A DNA stretch of 64,000 bases from DASRDB01 sp035652815 (GTDB taxonomy: Bacteria > Chloroflexota > Ktedonobacteria > Ktedonobacterales > Ktedonobacteraceae): positions 62,001 to 126,000 of the forward strand of contig DASRDB010000003.1 in NCBI GenBank assembly GCA_035652815.1, read 5' to 3'. Below, in pieces: positions 15,930 through 24,611 of the stretch (its first letter is position 1; each line of letters opens with the position of its first letter). Under the pieces are notes generated by a model, which was not told the origin of the DNA, ran no database searches, and saw only the letters and a list, made by a program, of their open reading frames with translations. The translations under genes and the position numbers were made by a program.

Positions 15930-17327
15930 TTACGGCGCAGGCTTGATGTTTTGATTGACGCGGAAGAAATTGGTGGGGTCGTAGGTGCGCTTAATAGCCG
16001 CCAGGCGCTCGTAGTTGTCGCGGTAGGACGCTTTGACGCGCACATCTCCCTCTTCTCCCATCATGAAATTGACGTAGGCTCCGCCTGCGGAATAGGGATG
16101 CACATCCTCCCAGTACTGCCTGGCCCAGTTGACAATCAGGTCTTTGTTGGCGGGGTCGGGATCAACGCCCACGATCACCTCGGCCCACTTTGCATCGCGA
16201 TAACTCCAGGCCGTGCCCTGTTTGCCCACCCGGCCCGCCGCACCATTTATGGGGTAGAGGTGCATGGTCGATTGCATGGTCGGCAACTGAGAGCCATGTT
16301 GAATGTAGCGCGCAATAGCATCGTCGCTCAGCTCATTCACAAAATCCGCTTTCCAATACCACTGAAGTCCTGGCTGGTACAGCGCATCGAACATACTTTG
16401 CAGCATGGGATGCGGGATAGGTCCAACGAAGTCCAGGGCGGGCGGGAACTTCTGCCGGATCGGCTCGAATGTATGCTCGGCCAGTGCCATCGGCCCAGTA
16501 TAGCACCAGACCACGCCACACATATTTTTGTTGTGGAGATGCTCGGGGAAAGGCGGCCCCGGCGGCACGATCAAGAAGGCAAAGAACCCGTTGATGTCAT
16601 CGGGGGCCTGAGTAATGAACTCCCGGTACCACTGCATGATCTCAAATGCCTGATCCATCTTCCATAACATGGGGCCGCCGTACACGGTATGAACCGGATT
16701 GGCCTTGAATACGAACGAGGTGACAACCCCGAAGTTACCACCACCACCGCGCAGCGCCCAGAACAGGTCTGCGTAATGCTGCTCATCAGCAGTGACGAAG
16801 CGGCCATCAGCCAGCACGACATCGGCAGCAATGAGATTGTCAATCGCCAGACCATACTTGCGTGATAGATGTCCCAGGCCTCCGCCGAGGGTAAGTCCTC
16901 CAACGCCGGTAGTGGAAATAATCCCGCTCGGCACTGCCAGACTAAAGACATGCGTGGCATGATCGACATCACCCCACGTGTTACCTCCTCCAACGCGCAC
17001 CGTTTTCGTCTGGGGATCAACCTGCACATAGCGGATGAGCGAGAGGTCGATGACCAGGCCATCATCACAGACTCCCAGCCCTCCGGCATTGTGGCCTCCG
17101 CCCCGTATGGAAACCAGGAGATTGTTCTGGCGCGCAAAGTTGACCGACGCAATGACGTCGGCCACATCCGCGCAGTACACAATCAGAGCGGGATGCCTGT
17201 CAATCATGCCGTTGTAGACTTTACGCGCTGCCTCATATCCAGCATCTCCTGGCTGGATGAGTTCGCCTCGCAGGGTCGCTTTCAATGGGCTGGCATCGAG
17301 GTTGGACGTCCTTTGTGTTGTTGTCAT
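15930..17327 (-). CDS. FAD-linked oxidase, berberine-bridge-enzyme type
   Basis: A 465-residue flavoprotein of the PCMH/BBE class. The FAD domain shows VSIRGGGHNAGGLGV, where the histidine is the usual site of covalent flavin attachment, then GGGNTWGDVDHAT and GVGGLTLGGGLGHLSRKYG. The second cysteinyl flavin link of bicovalent members is not seen at the expected position, where TTGVGG stands. The C-terminal BBE segment ends in the typical DPTNFFRVNQNI. Bacterial relatives oxidise sugars or small natural products; the substrate here is unknown. It has AAGGAG about 6 bp before the ATG. Confidence 0.88.
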   Translation of the reverse strand: MTTTQRTSNLDASPLKATLRGELIQPGDAGYEAARKVYNGMIDRHPALIVYCADVADVIASVNFARQNNLLVSIRGGGHNAGGLGVCDDGLVIDLSLIRYVQVDPQTKTVRVGGGNTWGDVDHATHVFSLAVPSGIISTTGVGGLTLGGGLGHLSRKYGLAIDNLIAADVVLADGRFVTADEQHYADLFWALRGGGGNFGVVTSFVFKANPVHTVYGGPMLWKMDQAFEIMQWYREFITQAPDDINGFFAFLIVPPGPPFPEHLHNKNMCGVVWCYTGPMALAEHTFEPIRQKFPPALDFVGPIPHPMLQSMFDALYQPGLQWYWKADFVNELSDDAIARYIQHGSQLPTMQSTMHLYPINGAAGRVGKQGTAWSYRDAKWAEVIVGVDPDPANKDLIVNWARQYWEDVHPYSAGGAYVNFMMGEEGDVRVKASYRDNYERLAAIKRTYDPTNFFRVNQNIKPAP

Positions 17328-17433
17328 AGGATTACTCCTTGTGTGAACTACATCTTTTAAGTGGATGAAAACCTTTTTGTTTGTTCGCCCTGGAAATTTC
17401 AGAACGAGGCATGTAACCGTCGTTCATGCCTCT

Positions 17434-17811
17434 CTACCCTTTGACGTAAGCCAGTTTCTCCGCGACCTTGCCGTCTCGCACGCGGAGTATATCCACCCCG
17501 CGCACGTGCCCGCGACTACCATCAGCATTTGTCCACTCGTATCTCCAGCGCACTACGCAGCGATCTTCAAATGCGAACATCTCCTCGGACTTGAACACCG
17601 AATCGGGCGATGAACGAAAAAACTCTTCCCAGAAGCGGCGAACCGCCTCCTGCCCTTCAAACCGCTCGCCATCCGGGGCCGGATAAGTATTATCAAAGAC
17701 ACAGTCCTCGGTCATCAGCGCCATTACCGCCGGAACGTCGTGCAGGTTGAAGGCCTCGTTAAAGCGGTTGATTACCTCAATCGTTGATGCTGTCTGTGCA
17801 ACTTCCTGCAT
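17434..17811 (-). CDS. SnoaL/NTF2-like small protein
   Basis: A 125-residue cone-shaped alpha+beta fold predicted from the opening TIEVINRFNEAFNLHDVPAV, the DCVFDNTYP turn and the closing HVRGVDILRVRDGKVAEK, all typical of SnoaL-like/ketosteroid-isomerase-like proteins. Function cannot be given from sequence; members are isomerases, cyclases or binding proteins. It follows the DinB-like gene by 13 bp on the same strand, with AAAGGAC before its ATG, so the two are probably one operon. Confidence 0.85.
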   Translation of the reverse strand: MQEVAQTASTIEVINRFNEAFNLHDVPAVMALMTEDCVFDNTYPAPDGERFEGQEAVRRFWEEFFRSSPDSVFKSEEMFAFEDRCVVRWRYEWTNADGSRGHVRGVDILRVRDGKVAEKLAYVKG

Positions 17812-17824
17812 GTCCTTTTGCTCC

Positions 17825-18310
17825 TCACTGATGGTTATTCAGGCGGTCTCGAAAAGCGGCGATCTGGGCGCTGTGTTCGCGTTTGTGTCCGTAGTACATG
17901 TAGACCAGCACATCATCCAGGGAATACTCCATGCCATACCAGGGCAGCGTTCCCGTATGGCGGAACGTCTCGGGACGAATTCGCTCGGCGAGTGACATCG
18001 TCTGCGCATGCGCATCATTGAACTCGTCCAGCACCTCTCTCACGGTTCTCCCCCTGCGCCTCTCCACCTCGGCATCGTTAAAGCGGCCCCCCAGCTCGAT
18101 AAACCTGTCTAGACAGGGAGTAGGGTTCTTCCCGACAAATCCTGACAAAATATCCACCAGGACTTCTTCGTAAGATGCGAGGTGCGCGAGAATGTCCTTG
18201 ACCGACCAGGTGCCACAGGCTCCCGGTGTATCCCACGCCGTTTCAGGGAAACCATCAATGGTCTGCATGACCGTAGATTGGCCATACTTCAAAATGTCTG
18301 TCGCGTTCAT
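17825..18310 (-). CDS. DinB/ClbS-like protein
   Basis: About 161 residues from ATG 18310, which is preceded by AGGAAAGGAC; 16 extra codons are open upstream but lack support. The four-helix DinB-type plan is visible: GACGTWSVKDILAHLASYEEV holds the first metal-binding histidine and MYYGHKREHSAQI the last two. Proteins of this type include thiol-dependent transferases and the colibactin self-protection hydrolase ClbS. Which of these applies is not determined. Likely operon with the SnoaL-like gene. Confidence 0.8.
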   Translation of the reverse strand: MNATDILKYGQSTVMQTIDGFPETAWDTPGACGTWSVKDILAHLASYEEVLVDILSGFVGKNPTPCLDRFIELGGRFNDAEVERRRGRTVREVLDEFNDAHAQTMSLAERIRPETFRHTGTLPWYGMEYSLDDVLVYMYYGHKREHSAQIAAFRDRLNNHQ

Positions 18311-18486
18311 AGAACTGTCCTTTCCTCGAGTGTGTTCTGCTTGCGAACGATCGCGCAATAGGCTTCAACGCTTCCCAATTGTAGCCAGAACAACGCGCAC
18401 TGCCATCGTGGAGAAGTACGGAGATTACGGCTGGGAAACACGTAGATTTAGCAGAGGTGTGTACGGAGAAGACAAACAAAAGTATG

Positions 18487-21400
18487 TTAGTTGTGTGGAG
18501 CTAAACCCTTTTCGATGGCCCAGCTGGCTATTTGCCTGCGCGAGGTAAATCCGAGCTTGAACATGATATTGCTTACATGTGTCTCCACAGTGCGCTCGCT
18601 TACAACCAGCGTATCGGCGATTTCGCGGTTGTATTTGCCCTGTGCAATCAGTGCCGCTACTTCCCGCTCGCGTGCTGTCAGTCCTCCAAAGGCCTGTCTG
18701 GCGGCCTCCTTAGAGGGAGTTGGATGCTCCTGGGGCAAGCGAACCTTTGCCTGGCGCAGGAAATTGTCTCGTAGAGCCTCATGCGGAATGGTAGCTGCCA
18801 GTTCCTCAATCAGTGTACGGGCAGAAGCAAATGCCTGCTCAGCCTCCGCTTTCCTCTCCTGCGCTTGATAGAGCCTGCCAAGCGCGAGGTGGACATGCCA
18901 TTGTCTCGGTCTGGCTCCCAGCGCTACAGCCAATGTTTGCGCTGCTGTTAGCGCTGCCTCTGCCTCGGCTGGTCGCTGCAAGGCTGCCTCTGCCTCACCC
19001 CGCAACTTTAAAACACGCAAGCTACTTTGCCCCTGAGCAGAGCGAGCAGTGGAAGCAATCAGCCGATCAATCATTTCTAAGGCGCGAGCAGGATGGCCCT
19101 GCGCAAGCGTTAGTTCCACGCATGCACACCAGATTAAACGCTGCGCCATCGTTTCGGCAGGAGTATCAGGGCCGAGTGCAGTGGCAAGAAGCGTTTCCGC
19201 CCGGGCCAGATCCTGCTGCTCAACGGCCAGAGAGGCGAGATAGCCCGTAGCAACGCGCATCCAGAACAGAGAACCGCTTTCACGCGCGAGTACCAATGTT
19301 TGTTCGAAGTGTTTGCGTGCCTGAGGATAGGCCAGCATGCCCCTATATATACCTCCCAGGATGGAGTGAGAGGCCGTCTGCCACTGCAGATGCTCAATCT
19401 CCTCTGCAATCTGCAAACTCTGCATCATCACCTCGAATGCCTGCCCGTATTCGCCCTGCGAACCCTGACATAGTCCTATCTGCAAGAGCGCATATGCTTC
19501 ATCTGAACGGCGGCCAATCTCTCGCGCAATCTTGAGCGCGAGTCTGGCATCCTGAAGCACTTCAGACAAACTCGCTGCCGGGATCAGGGCATCAGTCTGA
19601 AATGTCGGACTGCGCAGCGTTAAAGTCGCCAGGCTGGAGGTTAGTCCCTGCTGATCTTCAAGCGTTCGGAAGAGGGCTATCGCCTGTTGATAGTACACCG
19701 TTCCCTGGAGTAAATCGCCGCCCAGGTAGCTGGCCATGCCCAGTAAATCGAGCGTCTCTGCTATCCCCTTTGCGTCCTGAAGTTGCTCAAAAATCGTCAG
19801 TGCCTGCCTGTGATAGTGCAGCGCTTCATGCGGCTGCTCTTTATTCAGATGCCAGTTACCAATACGGTTGAGGCTATGGGCTTGCAAAATGGGATTTCCA
19901 AGTTCCTGCGCGATGGTTAATGCCTGCCGGAACCATGTCTCTGCTTGCGCATAATCGCGGCCCGTCCAGAGAAAACCCAGGTCTATCGCGCTTTGCCACT
20001 CTGCAATTCGATCCTGTGCCGCATGAGCTGCTGCTAATGCCAGAGTATAATCCCGTTGCGCCAGTTCAAACTCGCCAAGCGTCTCATAGGCCTGCCCTCG
20101 TGTACGATAGAGTAGGGGGGCAGGAGGCTTTCCCAGATGTTCATTTGCCCTCAACGCCCAGGTGAAATAGTCGATAGCAGCCCGGTGCGAGTACAGGCGC
20201 AGAGCCTTTTCTCCCGCACACAGTGCGTAGTCCGCTACTTTCTGCCAGATACCCGCCTGATAAAAGTGGTAAGCCAGTTCCTCGAGATGCATATCCGGCG
20301 CAACAAGAGGTTGCTGCTCTAGCATTTCGGCAATGGCGCGATGCAGCCTGTTACGCTCACGCGCTAGCAGTTGCGTATAAATGGCCCGGCGGATTAAGGC
20401 ATGGCGAAAAGCAAAGCCCTCGGCGGACTCTTCCACAATAAGCTGGGCAGAAACCAGTTCCTTCATGATAGAGACAAGCTGCTGCTCATCATGCCCGGTA
20501 AGCTGCTGGAGAAGGGCAAAATCAAAATGCCGTCCGGCAACAGCAGCCAGGGTTAAGACCTGCCTGGCTCCCTCATTCAAGCCTGCCATGCGGCCTTGTA
20601 CCGCATCTTGCACGCTGCGCGGAATGGAGATTTCACGCCCCGGTCGGCGATTCCAATAGCCCTGCACGTAGTAAATATCACCGGCAGCTTTGAGCGAGCC
20701 GATAATTTCTTCGACAAAAAACGGGTTCCCCTCGGTCAGCGCATACAGTACGTCCAGCAGTTCACCATGCAGAAAGCGGCGCATTTCAATAGCAGTATGT
20801 TGCTCTTCAAAGATGGCCGAGAGCATCGTATCAACCTCATTGCGTGAAAGAGGTAGCAATTGAATCTCTTGCGCAAGCCGCTCGCGATCAAATTGTGTCA
20901 GCCAGCTTCTCAAGCCGGGCCGCATCTCATCATGGCGGTACGTCACGAGAAGCACAATGGCATGAGACGTGGCATGCCGCGCAAAGTAGTGAAGAAAATC
21001 CAGGCTGGTATCATCGCTCCAGTGTACGTCTTCTATGGAGATGAAGAGAGGAGAGCTGAGCGACAAATCGATGAAAAATTTTGTCAATACCGCGAAAATG
21101 CGCCGTTTTTCCTGTTCAGGCTCCAGAAGTGAGGGACGAATAGAGCGGTCCGCAACCAGTTCAGGCAGCAAAGGAAAGATATCCCCAGCCAGGGCCTCCA
21201 GGTGAGCAGCAAACTTTGCGTCTGGATTGGAGGCTGCAAGGGAACGCAAAAGATCAAGCAACGGGGCATAGGGACAGGTGAGATCAGCCGGAAAACAATT
21301 TCCTTGCAGAAGCATAAACTCCTGTTTCGCTGCATAAGCCTGCACTTCACCCTTCAGACGAGATTTCCCGATGCCCGCTTCGCCGCTAAACAGCACGACA

Positions 21401-21531
21401 CGCCCCTCTCCCTGCTTCGCCTGCTCAACAAGCGAATGCAGGGTTGCAAGCTGGCTGGTTCGCCCGACCAGGATTGGAGTTATTACCCGTGAAGTGCTTG
21501 CCTCTCCCATACCTTTATTTTCCTGGGACAC
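18487..21531 (-). CDS. Large LuxR-family regulator with AAA ATPase and TPR region
   Basis: A 1014-residue MalT/LAL-type signal-transducing regulator. Residues 25-330 form a P-loop ATPase (FSGEAGIGKSRL is Walker A; LFISIEDVHWSDD is Walker B). The middle, about 430-900, is built of TPR-like helices. The C-terminus (about 945-1010) is a LuxR HTH: GGLTAREREVAALIAQGKYN with SERTVETHVSNIMFKLG as the recognition helix. Family members bind DNA after sensing a ligand with ATP. GTG 21531 is used as start; ATG 21510 with AGGAAAA upstream is a good alternative. No target operon is obvious. Confidence 0.9.
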   Translation of the reverse strand: MSQENKGMGEASTSRVITPILVGRTSQLATLHSLVEQAKQGEGRVVLFSGEAGIGKSRLKGEVQAYAAKQEFMLLQGNCFPADLTCPYAPLLDLLRSLAASNPDAKFAAHLEALAGDIFPLLPELVADRSIRPSLLEPEQEKRRIFAVLTKFFIDLSLSSPLFISIEDVHWSDDTSLDFLHYFARHATSHAIVLLVTYRHDEMRPGLRSWLTQFDRERLAQEIQLLPLSRNEVDTMLSAIFEEQHTAIEMRRFLHGELLDVLYALTEGNPFFVEEIIGSLKAAGDIYYVQGYWNRRPGREISIPRSVQDAVQGRMAGLNEGARQVLTLAAVAGRHFDFALLQQLTGHDEQQLVSIMKELVSAQLIVEESAEGFAFRHALIRRAIYTQLLARERNRLHRAIAEMLEQQPLVAPDMHLEELAYHFYQAGIWQKVADYALCAGEKALRLYSHRAAIDYFTWALRANEHLGKPPAPLLYRTRGQAYETLGEFELAQRDYTLALAAAHAAQDRIAEWQSAIDLGFLWTGRDYAQAETWFRQALTIAQELGNPILQAHSLNRIGNWHLNKEQPHEALHYHRQALTIFEQLQDAKGIAETLDLLGMASYLGGDLLQGTVYYQQAIALFRTLEDQQGLTSSLATLTLRSPTFQTDALIPAASLSEVLQDARLALKIAREIGRRSDEAYALLQIGLCQGSQGEYGQAFEVMMQSLQIAEEIEHLQWQTASHSILGGIYRGMLAYPQARKHFEQTLVLARESGSLFWMRVATGYLASLAVEQQDLARAETLLATALGPDTPAETMAQRLIWCACVELTLAQGHPARALEMIDRLIASTARSAQGQSSLRVLKLRGEAEAALQRPAEAEAALTAAQTLAVALGARPRQWHVHLALGRLYQAQERKAEAEQAFASARTLIEELAATIPHEALRDNFLRQAKVRLPQEHPTPSKEAARQAFGGLTAREREVAALIAQGKYNREIADTLVVSERTVETHVSNIMFKLGFTSRRQIASWAIEKGLAPHN

Positions 21532-21725
21532 AACGCTGAAGAGAAAGCCGGGACACCCATTAAAAATTGTCTAATGCCTGAGACGCAAGAAGCTGTTCCC
21601 TGAATGTACGATGACAAGAAAAATTATTGGGGGTAGACTTGAACCACCTCTACTTTATCAGAGAAAATGCCTTCTGTCCAGAGAAGCTGAACCGGAAGCT
21701 GTGCGTAAATTTGCTATCAGCGTGG

Positions 21726-21810
21726 GACCAGGAAAGCCACCCACAAGGGGATGGCTCTACAAGCCGCCTCACATTGCAGAGCCATCCCCTTGTGGGTGGC
21801 TTTCCTGGTC
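21726..21810. repeat. Palindromic repeat family B, perfect 33-bp arms
   Basis: Arms 21726-21758 and 21778-21810 are exact reverse complements over 33 bp with a 19-bp centre. The sequence GGAAAGCCACCCACAAGGGG then ATGGCTCTACA matches the family B copy at 8962-9036 at most positions. It fills much of the 374-bp gap between the LuxR-type regulator and the FNT transporter. The rest of that gap shows nothing recognisable. Confidence 0.8.
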
Positions 21811-21905
21811 TCTCTGCAAAATTGTGACTCCCTGTATCGTAATGTCCTGCTACTCCGTATTGGTAAAAGTGACCTTTGCGTCAAAAAACTCAGCTTAGGA
21901 GATAC

Positions 21906-22814
21906 ATGAGAAGCAGATATATGAGAAGAAAGCCCGAAAGGCCTGTTGAAATAGCTGAACCAGAACTCATCGCCTCGTCATCAGGTGTCGTGCCAGAACT
22001 TAGCAAAGGCGAACGAAAAGAGGTGGCGAGGCGCGCCCGTATCAGCGCGGTTATCGTCCATGAGACGGTGCGCGAGGAGGGCGAGCGCGAACTGAAACGC
22101 GCTCCGGCAGCCCTGGCGCTCTCCGCGCTGGCAGCAGGATTATCGATGGGCTTTTCACTGGTAGCGCAGGGACTGCTCCACGCTTACCTGCCTGCCGCGC
22201 CCTGGCGTCCACTGGTAGATAATCTGGGATACAGCGTGGGATTTTTCATCGTGGTACTTGGCAGACAACAACTCTTCACAGAAAATACACTGACCGCCAT
22301 GCTGCCGCTTTTTGCCCATCCAAATTGGCATACGTTCTGGAAGGTGGCGCGGCTCTGGGCTGTGGTGCTGGCCGCGAACTTGCTCGGTGCCTTTCTTTTC
22401 GCGACGATCATCGCGCATACAGATGTATTCCAGCCGCAAATTCGCCAATCTTTCACAGAAGTCGCCTTTCACTCCTTGCGAGGGGACTTTGGGCTGACAG
22501 TGCTGCGCGGCATTTTCGCGGGCTGGCTGATCGCCTTGATGGTCTGGCTGTTGCCAGCATCTGAGAACACCAAGCTGCACATCGTCATTCTCCTCACCTA
22601 CCTGGTCGCGCTTGGCAGCTTTGCCCATATTATCGCCGGTTCGGTCGATGTCCTTTACCTCGTGAATACTGGCGCAGTCTCGTGGGCAACCTACCTGCTC
22701 GGCTTCATGCTGCCGACGCTGATCGGCAACATCATCGGCGGCGCTTCTCTTGTGGGCGCTTTGAACTTCGGGCAGGTGGCCGCCGAGACAGTTGGAGCCA
22801 ACGGCGAGATGTAA
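21906..22814 (+). CDS. Formate/nitrite transporter (FNT) family channel
   Basis: A 302-residue membrane channel of the FNT family, which passes small monovalent anions such as formate or nitrite. A charged N-terminal tail of about 70 residues (YfdC-like) precedes six membrane segments. Family features are LGRQQLFTENTL (the re-entrant loop region), LAANLLGAFLF and FMLPTLIGNIIGGASLVGAL. TTAGGAGA before ATG 21906 sets the start. It stands alone, divergent from the LuxR-type regulator upstream and convergent with the HicB-DinB gene. Confidence 0.88.
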   Translation: MRSRYMRRKPERPVEIAEPELIASSSGVVPELSKGERKEVARRARISAVIVHETVREEGERELKRAPAALALSALAAGLSMGFSLVAQGLLHAYLPAAPWRPLVDNLGYSVGFFIVVLGRQQLFTENTLTAMLPLFAHPNWHTFWKVARLWAVVLAANLLGAFLFATIIAHTDVFQPQIRQSFTEVAFHSLRGDFGLTVLRGIFAGWLIALMVWLLPASENTKLHIVILLTYLVALGSFAHIIAGSVDVLYLVNTGAVSWATYLLGFMLPTLIGNIIGGASLVGALNFGQVAAETVGANGEM

Positions 22815-22869
22815 ATGAGATGTAAATAGAGATGTGCAGGGCTATCATCAAGGCCTTGCACATCCAGCT

Positions 22870-23559
22870 TTATACGCTGACCCTTTGCGCAATCTCTTTC
22901 ATCCAGGGATAGTGTTCGCGCAGGTGTCCGGCCATTCTGCGCAGAACCTTCCCAACCGTCCACTCCTCGCCGTCCGCCATGTACCCCTGTTGGCGCTGCT
23001 CCGGCGTTCTTTCGCGCAAAAAGATTTCGTAGTCGATGGCCTTATCAAAGAAAGCCAGCGTGAGGTCTGCCAGCTCAGCATCGCTAAAAGAAGGCTCTGG
23101 CAGCTCAGAGATGCGCGAAATATACCAGGTCTCCGATTCCACCAGGTGCTGAAGGTGCTGCTTCAGCGACCACGAACCGGGCGCAATAGCCTTCTCGAGC
23201 GCTTCCGGTGGCACATTTTCGTACAGGTCAAGGATGGTTGCGCGGGCCGCCGCCGCGACACCCAGCGCCCGCTCAATCTCCTCATCGGTTGGTGGTATGC
23301 GGTCTGCCTCGAAGCAGTATGGCAGCCTGTCATTTTCGGCAGACATGCGCTCCCTTACAACCACCTCTATCGTGCCATCAAACTCATCCAGAAGCGGCAG
23401 ATCATTCGCCTTTAACCATTTGAAATACTCGGCCACTGCGCCAGGGGCGGCCTTTATGACATCCTCAGTTGTCGCGGCAGAACAAATACATCCCGGCAAT
23501 TCGCGGAAATACACCATAGACTCGCCCGGCCAATCCTCAACGAGCGCGAAAAATTGCAT
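22870..23559 (-). CDS. HicB-like domain fused to DinB-like domain
   Basis: About 229 residues from ATG 23559, which has GGAAAGGAAGGAG just before it. Residues 1-70 follow the HicB antitoxin-like partial RNase H fold (FFALVEDWPGESMVYFRELPGC). After a linker, residues 90-225 form a DinB four-helix domain with histidines in SLKQHLQHLVE and LRRMAGHLREHYPWM. No HicA toxin gene is adjacent, so a toxin-antitoxin role is not supported. The combination is likely a soluble enzyme or binding protein. Convergent with the FNT gene. Confidence 0.75.
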   Translation of the reverse strand: MQFFALVEDWPGESMVYFRELPGCICSAATTEDVIKAAPGAVAEYFKWLKANDLPLLDEFDGTIEVVVRERMSAENDRLPYCFEADRIPPTDEEIERALGVAAAARATILDLYENVPPEALEKAIAPGSWSLKQHLQHLVESETWYISRISELPEPSFSDAELADLTLAFFDKAIDYEIFLRERTPEQRQQGYMADGEEWTVGKVLRRMAGHLREHYPWMKEIAQRVSV

Positions 23560-23704
23560 AGTTCGCTCCTTCCTTTCCAATACTCCCCCTTTTTCTGTAT
23601 CAACATCATACATCAATACAAATACAAAAAGGTGTTGAAGGAGCAAAAAGCAGCAGAAATTCCTATACATGCACGCTTATAATGAACTTTGACGGGGAAA
23701 GCCA

Positions 23705-23802
23705 ACAACCTGTCATGCTTCGCTCCGCTCAGCTTCTACGGCACTGGCACGTATATCGATCCGTCACAGAGATGCTTCGCTCCGCGAAGCATGACAGGTT
23801 GT
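23705..23802. repeat. Palindromic repeat family A, copy 2 (variant)
   Basis: Outer arms ACAACCTGTCATGCTTCGC and GCGAAGCATGACAGGTTGT enclose about 60 bp. It is a rearranged member of family A: the inner motif CGCTCCGC differs from the usual GCGCAGCG. It lies end to end with the next copy. Confidence 0.7.
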
Positions 23803-23810
23803 CGTCTCGC

Positions 23811-23904
23811 CCTATGTCATGCTGAGCGCAGCGAAGCATCTCATGTGCCGTCTGAGGAGTGCATCGCGACCACAGATGCTTCGCTGCGCTCAGCATGACA
23901 TAGG
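23811..23904. repeat. Palindromic repeat family A, copy 3
   Basis: TGTCATGCTGAGCGCAGCG-AAGCATCT at the left and the reverse complement at the right enclose about 35 bp. With copy 2 it fills most of the 432-bp gap between the HicB-DinB gene and the proline-rich membrane protein. Confidence 0.85.
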
Positions 23905-23991
23905 GGAGATGAATGGCCTTGCAGGTATAAATTTGCACGTTCAGTATAATGAATGATAAAGAACTCGTGATGTGGTAGTGAGGAGGATTTC

Positions 23992-24486
23992 ATGTCTGGC
24001 AAACAGCGGCAATTTCAACGACCGGCGGTGGTTCGTCTTCCACAAATTTCTCCATTGCAGGTGTCAGTCCGGCGCAGGCCGCTTATCATCTCTCCGGATA
24101 AACAGCTTCCCTTGACTGAGCATATGCCAACAACGCGCAGAGCATTGCCATCATATCCCAGGTCTGAACAACGGCTTCCCTTAACTGAACATATTCCCAC
24201 CTTACCTGTGACGCCCATGCCACAGGCACCGATACGCATCTACCAGGAGTCGCCTGTGACGCAGGTGATGATTACGCCACCAATCCGCGCTTACACGCAA
24301 ATGCCTTTACGCGCGTCATATCCATATAGTTACAGCTTCTCCGGCTATCCCATCGAACAGCTCACACCGGTGAAAGGGCGTGATAGGGAACCTGGAACCG
24401 GGGAATTGCTGCTCGGCTGCGGCGTCCTGTTCCTGGTGGGCCTGATGGTTATCGCTGTCCTCTACTATCTTTCGTTTGCCATGTGA
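23992..24486 (+). CDS. Proline-rich protein with C-terminal membrane anchor, unknown function
   Basis: A 164-residue protein I do not recognise. Residues 1-130 are proline/arginine/threonine-rich and probably disordered, with an internal near-repeat (LPLTEHMPT and LPLTEHIPT, about 22 residues apart). Residues 137-163 form one membrane helix (LLLGCGVLFLVGLMVIAVLY), giving a tail-anchored layout. GAGGAGG lies 6 bp before ATG 23992, and a TATAAT box lies at 23945-23950. The strong translation signals argue that it is a real gene. Confidence 0.65.
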   Translation: MSGKQRQFQRPAVVRLPQISPLQVSVRRRPLIISPDKQLPLTEHMPTTRRALPSYPRSEQRLPLTEHIPTLPVTPMPQAPIRIYQESPVTQVMITPPIRAYTQMPLRASYPYSYSFSGYPIEQLTPVKGRDREPGTGELLLGCGVLFLVGLMVIAVLYYLSFAM

Positions 24487-24492
24487 GCCTGC

Positions 24493-24522
24493 TTGCAGTT
24501 GAGCCGTTCTGGCTGGTACAAT
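24493..24522 (+). promoter_or_regulatory. Candidate promoter of the histidine-phosphatase gene
   Basis: TTGCAG (24493-24498), 18-bp spacer, TACAAT (24517-24522) with TG one base before it. The message would have a leader of about 80 bases to the ATG at 24612. Confidence 0.4.
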
Positions 24523-24611
24523 GAAAACACACTGGTTGGTCTGACCATTCGACGGTGCTGTCTTATCACCGTCGTTTCGTGGTGAATCTATGTATGCAAA
24601 ACAAGTGAACA

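Noticed and set aside
17398..17433. Inverted repeat GAGGCATG/CATGCCTC after the SnoaL-like gene as terminator
   Set aside because: Only 8-9 bp stem and no T-run on the relevant strand; too weak to list.
21626..21660. GGTAGACTTGAACCACCTC, which resembles the end of a tRNA gene
   Set aside because: No cloverleaf, anticodon stem or acceptor pairing could be built around it.
23705..23904. Repeated palindromes that could suggest a CRISPR array
   Set aside because: Only two units, each an inverted repeat with unequal arms; no regular spacers and no cas genes.
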